NCBI GenBank assembly: GCA_000818945.1
Contig: KN805394.1
Coordinates: 214,548-278,547, forward strand
Origin: Schizochytrium sp. CCTCC M209059
Taxonomy: Eukaryota; Sar; Bigyra; Thraustochytrida; Thraustochytriidae
Direction: 5' to 3'
Length of the DNA stretch: 64,000 nt
Part shown: positions 18,093 to 26,998 of the stretch, piece after piece
Position numbering within the stretch: the stretch's first letter is position 1
Layout: the number at the start of each line of letters is the position of its first letter
The notes under the pieces: generated by a model
Databases searched by the model: none
What the model saw: only the letters and a program-made list of their open reading frames with translations
Told to the model about the DNA's origin: nothing
Translations under genes and position numbers: made by a program

Positions 18093-21000
18093 ATGCTGGC
18101 TGACGGCGGGCCCAACCCGAACTCGGAGCTGCAGACCTCGAACGGCCTTGCAGCACCAGCAGCACCAGCAGCACCAGCAACACCAACAACAAAAACGACA
18201 GCAGCAGGGACAAAAGAAGCACGTGCTGCAGCTGCCAAGGCAAGAAGGAAACCAGCGCCGGCGTCGGCGGCGTCAAGAGGAGGAGGGCATAGGGGAGGCA
18301 AGATGACCTCGGCGCTGCTGGTCCTCCTGCAAAAGAACTGGAAACTGAAGCGCAAGGCACCGAGGTCACTTTTCCTGGAGTTCGCTCTACCGCTGCTCTT
18401 CATCGCGCTCTTCGCCGCCCTCAAACAAATCACCAATGTGGCACGAGTGAGCGCAGGCTGGACGAGAGAAGGCGTCACTGATTGTTCCTTCGAGGTCCCT
18501 GAAGACGCTTACAACCTCACGTGCACATCTCCGTACTCGCGATACATCTCAGACACGACATCGTTCGATCTGCTCGCCAACAATTTTCGAGGCCGATGGG
18601 CTGGACACGAGACTGCCCGCATTTTCGTTGCCACCTCAAGCGGCGCCGCAAGAGAGATCGAGGCCCTCAACCAATTCATTTCGTGGGTCGCCGAGGTTGG
18701 CACGGCAGAGGGCAGACAGAGTGACTTTGCCGACCTTGTTTTCACGCTCGGAAATGGAACAGTTCAAGAGATCAACAATTACGTGCGGTCCGCCGAGTAT
18801 GGAAATCCCGCATTTTCCGAAGAGGCCCCCGAGTGCGCCGTTGCGCTCGTCTTTGACCTCATGGACTTTGAAAACGCACAGTTCGAGTACACACTGCGCC
18901 TAAACAGTACCAATGGAGCTCCTCTCTTCGAAGCCCCTCGCACAACGCTTGGCCCAACGTACAACACCATGCAGTCTCTGCGCTGGTCTTCAAGCTCCGA
19001 AAATCCAGAGTATGTCACCAGTGGGTTCGTAAGCTTTCAACGTCTCATCGATTCGTGGCTTATTTCGACTGTGGGCGGCGTCTCTTCCTACGACGACATC
19101 TGGCAGCCTTTTACCGCCAAATTTATTCCTTTTCCCGTGTATGAGCACACCTTTGACGAGTTCTTCTCCTACACGGCCGAGATCTTTCCACTAGTCTTCT
19201 CACTCGTCTACCTGTATCCTGTGTCGCTCATCCTTGAAGGCCTCGTGCGCGAGCGCGAAACCCGAGTCGACGAAATGCTGAAAATTATGGGTGTCAGTGA
19301 AACACTGATCATTACCTCTTGGTACATCACGTACGTGGTCGTCTTTCTCCTGCTCTCTATCATCATCACCGGGCTCTGTTCCGTCATGCTTCCGGTCTCG
19401 GCCTCTTCACAGGGGGGGAGTTTAATTCTCTTCTTGCTCTTCTTTTTTTACGGCATCGCCATCATCAGTCTCTGCTACACCATGAGTACGTTCTTTACGC
19501 GTGCTCGTACGGCCTCATATGTTGGCGTAGTGCTCTACTTTATGGGTTTCTTTCTCTTTTACCTCGTCAGCGACGAGGAGGTGGACCCCAAGCCATTTCC
19601 CATCCTTCTCATTCCGCAAGTGGCCTTTTCGCTCTCACTTCAATCGATCGCTTCACTCGAGGCGAGCACTGTCGGCATCAGTGCAACCACGCTCGGCGAG
19701 ACTGCGGCTGGCTTCACGGTCGGCCAAGGGCTTGGCATGATCATCTTTGACATTTTCTTCTGGACTCTCATCGGCTCGTACCTCAGTATCGTGTCACCCT
19801 ATCGTGAGTTCGGCCATCGCAGAAAGTGGTACTTTTTCCTCACAAAAAAGTACTGGATTAGCACCACTCGCTGGGCCGTCTCCATCCTCTCTTGTGGCAG
19901 GTTTGGCGTCTCGCGCCCGGACGAATCGAAGTCTCTTGCCCCCTTGGTGTTTCCCCCGGACGTGGCTGAAGATATCGAGACGCGCGTCTCCTCCGCGGAG
20001 ATGCGCCGACCACGCGTTCAGGTTCGTGACCTGTGCAAGGTGTTTTCCACGCCATCGGGACCTAAAACTGCCGTTGATGGACTTTCCCTCGATATGTACG
20101 AAGGCGAGATCCTCGCACTCCTCGGGCATAACGGCGCAGGCAAGACCACGACCCTTCAGATTCTTTCAGGCATGCTACCAAGTTCGGGTGGCCAAGCCCT
20201 CATCGGAGGCGCCTCCATCGACACAGACATGGCGCAAATCCGCCGCAGTCTTGGCTTTTGCCCACAACACGATGTGCTCTATCCTACACTTACTGTCCAA
20301 GAGCACCTTTGGTTCTATGGAAGTATCAAGGGTTTGTCCGGTGCCGCGCTCAAGGAAGCGATCAAAGCGAGCGTTGATCACGTTGGGCTCACTGAAAAGG
20401 TGCACACGCGCACCAAGGCGCTTTCCGGTGGGATGAAGCGGAAACTGTCCGTGGCCATTGCGCTCTTGGGCGACTCCAAGGTTGTCTTTGTGGACGAACC
20501 AACCTCGGGCGTAGACCCTTGGTCGCGACGATTTATCTGGCAACTTCTCCAGGATGCGCGGGAAGGTAGAGTCATCGTGCTCACGACGCACTTCATGGAC
20601 GAGGCCGACATCCTCGGAGATCAAATTGCCATTATGGCGGAGGGAAAGCTCAAGTGTCTGGGATCGAGTCTCTTTCTCAAGCGTCGCTTCGGCGCTGGCT
20701 ACGTTTTGACCATGGTCAAGAAACCCGAAGATGATCCGACGCAAGACGCTGCCAACGTGAAGCGAATCCGCGCGACTGTGACCAAGTACGTCCCGCAGGC
20801 GGTTCTCTCGAGCAACGTCGGTACCGAAGTTACCTTTCAGCTTCCGACCGCCTCGGCCGGAAAGTTCCCTGCCCTTTTCCAAGAAATCGACAGCAGTTCG
20901 CTTCCCATCGAACAGTACGGTGTCTCGGTGACCACGCTTGAGGAGGTCTTTTTGCAGGTCGCACGCGCAGACGACCAAAAGCGCCAAGTCGGCCGGGCCG

Positions 21001-24000
21001 CAGAATTGTCAGCCGATCCCGAGGAGATCGATACCACCTTTGAAAAGGATGGCTCGGGAGCGAAGCACACGTCCGTTGACATGACGCATGCCACCGTCAG
21101 CATCGTGCCAGCAGACGGAACTCAGATTCTCGATGATGCGCCGATGCCTTCGTACATTGAGCACTTTAAAGCGCTTTTCGTCAAACGCATGCGCTACGCC
21201 CGGCGGGACAGGCGCTCATTTTGCTGCTCTATTCTTTTGCCCGTCATTCTCTTCGCAGTGGGCCTTATAGTTCTTCAGTTCGCCCCCATCGGGAATGACG
21301 ATCCTCTCTATAGGCTCTCAACGGACGATTACAATCCGAACCTTGCGAATTCCGAGGCAGCCTTGCCCGTCATGGAGTTTGACACCAATGGCACAAGTGC
21401 TGTCCGTGTGGCACAGGCCTCAAACTTTCCCTCTTGGGAGCTTGAACCGCGCACGCTCGAGCCGTATCCCGATGACGAAGTCGTGACCATCTTTGAACGT
21501 GATTATGCGAATGGGCTTCCCACGAGTGAAACGTGCGCCAGAACGGATTGCAGCGATAATCCGTCGTCTCTCCATGGCACGAGCGTGCTGAACTTGGCCG
21601 AGTCAATGATAAATGCCCCCGTTTCCCGCAACGGAGCATCTCTTTATTCTGCTGCTATCCTTCAGCCCATGCGAGCGGAAGTGGAGTACAGCTGCCTTGT
21701 TGCTGATTTCGAAGGTGACCTCAACACTGGCCTTGTCACGAGCTACACTAGCGAGGTGTGCACGAGAGAAGGATCTGCGTGCGCATATATCGAAGCCGAG
21801 CTCCAGGGTGCCCGCACGTGCATGCCGGTGGGTTGTTATTCGAACCTCATCGAGTCAGATGCTATCATGCAGGTCGTCACTTCTGGGGCTGCATTCGGCG
21901 TCACCGTGACAACGTCCGCGTCCCCCGAAGAATTGGAGGAGCAGCTGGAAGAGCTTTTGGAAACAACATTAGTGATCACATGCGAGGGGGCGCTTTGTAA
22001 CTCGGGCCCTTCGAACCCTTTTGACACCAGTGTCTGCCGAGCATCGGCAGAAGACTATTGCATTACGGACGAGCTCACCGCGTACAAGGTCGATCCAGAG
22101 ACGTTTGAGCTCTACCAAGCTTCAGGGAGCGAGGTTGTCTACTGCGATGAGACGCGAGCTGGCGGCACGGGCGCGGACCCCGGGGATGGCACAAGCTCAA
22201 GCTCTGCTCCGACAATGGCCCCAACACTTTCGAGTCTGCCTGCAACGGGATATTGCTACGTTTCCACCATTGACGAGGTGATCGCCGAGGCCTTGGCATC
22301 TCTTGTCCAAAATTCGTCGCTCACCTTTAATCTCACGGAGATTCTGACCATTTCAGACAATCTCGGGGAAGTCGTGAACATTACAGGCAACCTCACCGAG
22401 GTTTTGATCGTTGCAAATAATCTCACGGATGGCCTCGGCGGAAGCGTTGACTTTGATACGGCAAGTCTTGTGAATGCGAGCGATCCGCAAAACGTCACCT
22501 GTAATGACGAGCTCTTCACCTGCTCGTTCGTGGCGCTCGAGCCCGCAGATGCTGGCGCGGCGCAAGTCTGCGTTTTTGATTCATGCGTGAGCGATCCAGC
22601 CGCATATACGGCTGCGGTGGACAGTCTTCTTCCTGGCTTTAATGAATCGCTCGCCAACGGCACTCGTTACGACTGCGAGGAGACTGCTGCAATCTGCGAT
22701 GTTACCGTCGATCTTGTGCAGCTTGAAGGACTTTCGACCGTGGAGCTCAATGGAGAACAAGTTCTTCTTCTTTCAGATCTCGTGAACATTTCGATCAATA
22801 CAGATGCAGTCAATCTGACGGCAATCATCGAAGACAATCCGGGCGTTGTGGGAGAATTATTGGCTGCACTGTCAGACCCGGGCACCTCAAATCTGACAGA
22901 GGTTCTCAGCGAGGTGCTGCCGGATGGCGTGTCTCTCTCGGAGGATTTCAACCTCACAGAGATTCTCGAGGATCCTGAGGTTGCTGCGGCGCTATCAGAG
23001 CTTGTCCAGGATATATTCAACGCCGAAAACGAGCTTGTGGAATGCACGGATCCGAACGACACGTGTTTGCTTTCGCAAACTTCTTTTGTGATTGGCACGC
23101 TCTGCGCTCCCGTGGGCTGCAGGTCGGATTTCACGCAAGACCAGTATGCTTATGTTCCCTTACTCGGCAACGCAACTTCCTTTGAAGATGTCGCTCTCTT
23201 TGAGTGCGATAGCACAGCTTGCAACGATGGCTGCCGCGCGGACGGTAATTGCGAAGCCGAGGATTTAGATCCGCTTCAGTACAATGCGACGGATAATTCC
23301 TTTTCCAATGGAACCAAGCAATGGTGCCCGCCCGCACCGTGGCGCTATGGATACACGGCTCTCGTGAACTCGACAGCACGGCATGGCGCCCCCATCGTTG
23401 CGAACGCAATTCATTCTGCACTGCTGCGGCAAAAGGTGAAGGAGCTCAACGTTTCAGCTTCAGATCCATTTATCCGCACCAACACCCAGCCACTGCCCGT
23501 TACTTCGTCGCTCCAGACGGTGATCTCGGGTTTTTTGGCTTTCACTGCAGCCATTTTCGTGCTCATCGCCTTTGCGTTCGTGCCTGCCTCGGTGGCTTCG
23601 TACGTTGTGCAGGAACGCGAGGAGACAGCCAATGTGAAACTTTCTCAACTTCTCTCTGGAGCGGGAATCATCCCGTACTGGCTGTCGCTGTACGCGTTTG
23701 ATCTATTGAACTTCCTTGTTCCGCTCGTTGGATCCGTGGCTTTGATTTTCATTTTTGACATTCGCACGTACATCGATAACGGCGTGATTGTTGCGGTGGT
23801 CTTCCTTTTTCTCGGATACGGCATGGCCGTCATCCCCTTTGCTTACCTGACGAGCAACCTGTTCAAGACGCACACGACGGCGCTGATCATGACCCTTTTC
23901 ATCAACCTTATTACGGGTCTGATTCTCATGATCGCTTCCTTTGTCATGGAAACTATTGACAATGTTGCCGTCAACGAAGCAAATGTCAGTCTCAAGTGGG

Positions 24001-25595
24001 TTTACCGCATCTCCCCCGGGTTTTGCCTCGGTGACGCGCTCATCCAACTGAGTATCATCTATGTGCTCTCTGCCTTTGTGGGACCCTCGTACGTGTTACC
24101 CTCGCCGTACGACATGGATATCGCTGGAGCCTCGCTCGCATACCTCTATGTCGAGGCTGCCGTCTTTCTTGGGGCGGTTCTTTTTATTGAATATCTCCGA
24201 GCCTACCCGTCCGTTCGGGAATCGCTCGACTTTTCTTCTCGTGCGCCCAAGCTTCTCAAGAGGCTGCGCCGTTTTAGGAACCCGGCAGACGTCTCATCCG
24301 ATGCCGGCCTGTACGACGCCATTGATGAGGATGTGGCAGCTGAGACAGAGCGAGTGCACAGCGGAGGGGCCGAGGGCGACGCAGTCGTGATCAAGGATAT
24401 CGCCAAGGTGTACGGTACTGGCAAGGTGGCTGTGCGAGGGTTGACGCTGGGTATCAAGGCCGGCGAAACCTTTGGCCTTCTCGGTGTGAATGGTGCTGGC
24501 AAGACGACCACGCTGAAAATGTTGACTGGCGAACTGCCTGTGACATCAGGCTCAGCTTCCATTGGCGGTTTCTCTATCGCCTCTAGCCCGCGCGACGTGC
24601 ACAGACTCATTGGCTACTGTCCTCAGTTTGACGCACTTTTGGACTTGCTAACAGTACGCGAACATCTCGAGCTCTTTGGCCGCATCAAGGGCCTTTCTGG
24701 CGCTCGTCTCGAGTCAAACATCAATCGCCTCTTGCACACCTTGACTCTGGAGCCCTTTGAGCACAAGCTGACGCGCGGTCTCTCTGGTGGAACCAAGCGC
24801 AAGCTGAGCTTGGCTATTGCGCTCATTGGCGCGCCTCGCGTGATTTTCCTCGATGAGCCCACCACAGGTGTAGACGCCGTATCCAAGCGATTTATCTGGG
24901 ACGTCCTGGATGATGTGCGCGACGGTCTGCTTGGTCACAAGACGACCTTGGTGTTGACAAGTCACTCGATGGAGGAGGTCGAAGCGCTTTCCACGCGCCT
25001 GGGCATCATGGTGGGCGGACGCTTTCGGTGCATTGGTTCTGCCCAGCATCTCAAGAACCGTTTCGGCGACGGCCTTCTCCTTGAGGCAACGCTCGAGTTC
25101 CCTGCCCGCGCCGCTTGCCTAAAGCTCTTGGTCGACAGTGATCTGCCGGATCGCGTGACTTGGGACGATATCGAAGCGGGTGCCCTCGATGTTCTCGGGC
25201 ACCCCGCGCGTGCCGACCTTATTCTAGGCCGCGACGACGCGGCGTGGGCACTATGCCACCAGCTTGATGAGAGCCACAGTTTGTCGTGCGAGGCGCTGGT
25301 GGAATGGTGGCTCATCGAGGACGCCAAGTCAAGCGCCTTTGATGCTATCACCAAGGCATTTCCTGGAGCCACGATTGTCGAGCGGCATGATCTCTCGTTG
25401 CGCTTTAGTCTTCCTGACATTGGCATTGCCTCCGTCTTCGCCTTTGTGGAGAAGAATAAGGCGGACCTTCGCATCCAGGATTACGCTGTCTCGCAAGTCT
25501 CGCTCGAGAGCATTTTCAACCTATTTGCGAGTCAGCAGGAGGAAGAGGCTGGTGTGGCTCGCGGCGTCAAGGTTAAGGTCGAAGTTGAGAAGTAA
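18093..25595 (+). CDS. ABCA-family full-size lipid-type ABC transporter
   Basis: About 2,500 residues with two homologous halves. Half 1 has a first membrane helix at ~92-113 (LEFALPLLFIALFAAL), an extracellular domain to ~365, five further helices, and an NBD with Walker A GHNGAGKTT (~678), signature LSGGMKRK (~776) and DEPTSGVD (~801). Half 2 repeats this: helix at ~1043-1063, a very large Cys-rich domain at ~1065-1800, helices ~1808-2038, and an NBD with GVNGAGKTT (~2130), LSGGTKRK (~2230) and DEPTTGVD. After NBD2 comes the ABCA-type regulatory tail ending LESIFNLFASQQ. ABCA proteins move phospholipids, sterols and related lipids across membranes. ECD2 carries many NLT/NIT/NGT sequons and NLTE(I/V)L-like repeats, and ECD2 is larger than ECD1, the reverse of ABCA1. 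The first ATG is at 18093; the ATG at 18303, right before TM1, is an alternative that would drop a low-complexity Ala/Pro/Thr leader. Confidence 0.93.
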   Translation: MLADGGPNPNSELQTSNGLAAPAAPAAPATPTTKTTAAGTKEARAAAAKARRKPAPASAASRGGGHRGGKMTSALLVLLQKNWKLKRKAPRSLFLEFALPLLFIALFAALKQITNVARVSAGWTREGVTDCSFEVPEDAYNLTCTSPYSRYISDTTSFDLLANNFRGRWAGHETARIFVATSSGAAREIEALNQFISWVAEVGTAEGRQSDFADLVFTLGNGTVQEINNYVRSAEYGNPAFSEEAPECAVALVFDLMDFENAQFEYTLRLNSTNGAPLFEAPRTTLGPTYNTMQSLRWSSSSENPEYVTSGFVSFQRLIDSWLISTVGGVSSYDDIWQPFTAKFIPFPVYEHTFDEFFSYTAEIFPLVFSLVYLYPVSLILEGLVRERETRVDEMLKIMGVSETLIITSWYITYVVVFLLLSIIITGLCSVMLPVSASSQGGSLILFLLFFFYGIAIISLCYTMSTFFTRARTASYVGVVLYFMGFFLFYLVSDEEVDPKPFPILLIPQVAFSLSLQSIASLEASTVGISATTLGETAAGFTVGQGLGMIIFDIFFWTLIGSYLSIVSPYREFGHRRKWYFFLTKKYWISTTRWAVSILSCGRFGVSRPDESKSLAPLVFPPDVAEDIETRVSSAEMRRPRVQVRDLCKVFSTPSGPKTAVDGLSLDMYEGEILALLGHNGAGKTTTLQILSGMLPSSGGQALIGGASIDTDMAQIRRSLGFCPQHDVLYPTLTVQEHLWFYGSIKGLSGAALKEAIKASVDHVGLTEKVHTRTKALSGGMKRKLSVAIALLGDSKVVFVDEPTSGVDPWSRRFIWQLLQDAREGRVIVLTTHFMDEADILGDQIAIMAEGKLKCLGSSLFLKRRFGAGYVLTMVKKPEDDPTQDAANVKRIRATVTKYVPQAVLSSNVGTEVTFQLPTASAGKFPALFQEIDSSSLPIEQYGVSVTTLEEVFLQVARADDQKRQVGRAAELSADPEEIDTTFEKDGSGAKHTSVDMTHATVSIVPADGTQILDDAPMPSYIEHFKALFVKRMRYARRDRRSFCCSILLPVILFAVGLIVLQFAPIGNDDPLYRLSTDDYNPNLANSEAALPVMEFDTNGTSAVRVAQASNFPSWELEPRTLEPYPDDEVVTIFERDYANGLPTSETCARTDCSDNPSSLHGTSVLNLAESMINAPVSRNGASLYSAAILQPMRAEVEYSCLVADFEGDLNTGLVTSYTSEVCTREGSACAYIEAELQGARTCMPVGCYSNLIESDAIMQVVTSGAAFGVTVTTSASPEELEEQLEELLETTLVITCEGALCNSGPSNPFDTSVCRASAEDYCITDELTAYKVDPETFELYQASGSEVVYCDETRAGGTGADPGDGTSSSSAPTMAPTLSSLPATGYCYVSTIDEVIAEALASLVQNSSLTFNLTEILTISDNLGEVVNITGNLTEVLIVANNLTDGLGGSVDFDTASLVNASDPQNVTCNDELFTCSFVALEPADAGAAQVCVFDSCVSDPAAYTAAVDSLLPGFNESLANGTRYDCEETAAICDVTVDLVQLEGLSTVELNGEQVLLLSDLVNISINTDAVNLTAIIEDNPGVVGELLAALSDPGTSNLTEVLSEVLPDGVSLSEDFNLTEILEDPEVAAALSELVQDIFNAENELVECTDPNDTCLLSQTSFVIGTLCAPVGCRSDFTQDQYAYVPLLGNATSFEDVALFECDSTACNDGCRADGNCEAEDLDPLQYNATDNSFSNGTKQWCPPAPWRYGYTALVNSTARHGAPIVANAIHSALLRQKVKELNVSASDPFIRTNTQPLPVTSSLQTVISGFLAFTAAIFVLIAFAFVPASVASYVVQEREETANVKLSQLLSGAGIIPYWLSLYAFDLLNFLVPLVGSVALIFIFDIRTYIDNGVIVAVVFLFLGYGMAVIPFAYLTSNLFKTHTTALIMTLFINLITGLILMIASFVMETIDNVAVNEANVSLKWVYRISPGFCLGDALIQLSIIYVLSAFVGPSYVLPSPYDMDIAGASLAYLYVEAAVFLGAVLFIEYLRAYPSVRESLDFSSRAPKLLKRLRRFRNPADVSSDAGLYDAIDEDVAAETERVHSGGAEGDAVVIKDIAKVYGTGKVAVRGLTLGIKAGETFGLLGVNGAGKTTTLKMLTGELPVTSGSASIGGFSIASSPRDVHRLIGYCPQFDALLDLLTVREHLELFGRIKGLSGARLESNINRLLHTLTLEPFEHKLTRGLSGGTKRKLSLAIALIGAPRVIFLDEPTTGVDAVSKRFIWDVLDDVRDGLLGHKTTLVLTSHSMEEVEALSTRLGIMVGGRFRCIGSAQHLKNRFGDGLLLEATLEFPARAACLKLLVDSDLPDRVTWDDIEAGALDVLGHPARADLILGRDDAAWALCHQLDESHSLSCEALVEWWLIEDAKSSAFDAITKAFPGATIVERHDLSLRFSLPDIGIASVFAFVEKNKADLRIQDYAVSQVSLESIFNLFASQQEEEAGVARGVKVKVEVEK

Positions 25596-26463
25596 GCTGG
25601 CCGGGGAATAAATCGTCTGTAGTTGTTCGCGATTTGGCCAGAATGAAATTTTTAAAGTAATGAAGAGGCCAACCCCGTCTGTTCTTTAAGATCTAACAGT
25701 TGTAGATCAATGATTCTGTGTAAAGTGTGTTACGAAGACGTTATTTTGGATTGTGAAAGCTCGATCAAGAAGATTCTCTGCTTTTTTATTTTTATGATTG
25801 CTGTCAAACGTTGGCAACAAGAGCATGTTGTAGAGAGGAACCGTAACAAAGCGTGGGGTGCTTGTTTTCGAGCCTTTGTCGCCAAGAAGAAATTGGCTTA
25901 CAGCTCTAGCTAGGTAGTAGTACTTGCAGCTAAATTGCTACTCCTGCAAGACGCATATCCTGTATCATCACTTTCTTTCTTCGGCCGTCTGCAATCTCAA
26001 GTCAACCCAGCTCGATCGGTGGTGTACCTTTCCTTCTCCGCTCGACTCACTGACAGCATCTCGACCCGCCCCGACTCTCGATTTGGCTCAACGCAACTCG
26101 ATCCGACGCAAGTCCACCGCACCTCAACTCAAGTCATCACGTCCTCGCAATCCCACCCAACGCATCGCATCGCGTCGCATCGCATCTCGTCGCATCTCAA
26201 CGCATCGCAGCCCAAGTCCTCAACTCCACGCGCCAGGATGGAACCCACGCCCTGCCCTTGGCCGCGTCCCCTTTTTCCCCCCTCCTCCTCCTCCTCCTGC
26301 CTGCCAGCGGCACCGCCCTCTCCTCTCCTTCTCCCGCGCTAGCCCCGCGGCGTCGAGAAGAGCGCGGGCGGGCAGGCGGGCAGGCAGAGGCCGCGGGCGC
26401 GGGCGGGGAGAGCGGCGGCGCGGCGCGGGGAGAGGGCCGCGCGGGGAGAGCGGCGGCGGCGGC

Positions 26464-26556
26464 NNNNNNNNNNNNNNNNNNNNNNNNNNNNNNNNNNNNN
26501 NNNNNNNNNNNNNNNNNNNNNNNNNNNNNNNNNNNNNNNNNNNNNNNNNNNNNNNN
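26464..26556. other. Assembly gap (93 Ns)
   Basis: A run of 93 undetermined bases flanked on both sides by extremely G-rich GGCGGGCG/GCGGCGGC sequence. The flanks suggest sequencing failed in a high-GC simple repeat. The true length is unknown. Confidence 0.95.
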
Positions 26557-26776
26557 GCGGGCGGGCGGGGCGCGGCGCGGAGGCCGCGTGCGGGCGGCCA
26601 GGCAGGCAGGCAGGCAGGCAGCAGGCAGCAGGCAGCAGCCAGGCGGCGCGGTCGGTTGGCCGGCCGTTCGATCGAGAGATCGTGAGATCGAGAGATCGTG
26701 AGATCAGCCGGCGCGAGCCAGCGAGGTGAGCTTGCCGGCGAAGCGCGCCAGCGGCAGGACGCGCGCGCGCGAGGCC

Positions 26777-26777
<1 letters not shown>

Positions 26778-26863
<86 letters not shown>
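26778..26863. repeat. (CAG)n trinucleotide repeat
   Basis: About 28 uninterrupted CAG units in the probable 5' leader of the CCR4 gene, some 135 bases before its ATG. A shorter CAG run follows at about 26936-26958. The CCR4 phase is open through the repeat but lacks an ATG upstream. Confidence 0.92.
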
Positions 26864-26865
<2 letters not shown>

Positions 26866-26998
26866 CGCAGGAGAGATCATAGCAGGATCTGAAACCTGCT
26901 GGGATCTAGCTAGACCTGGGCTCGAAGCACGAGAGCAGCAGCAGCAGCAGCAGCAGCAGGAGCAGCAGCAGGAGCAGGCGGAGAGGGAGGCCATAAAG

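Larger units (their letters stand above)
25596..26998. other. Intergenic region upstream of CCR4, with an assembly gap
   Basis: This 1.4-kb stretch contains an AATAAA at 25607-25612, 12 bases after the ABCA stop, which could be a polyadenylation signal. It also has CGCAT-type short repeats near 26160-26200, the run of Ns and the long CAG repeat. A 67-codon frame at 25710-25913 has no recognisable domain and I do not call it. Because of the gap, an upstream exon or leader feature of the next gene could be missing. Confidence 0.5.
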
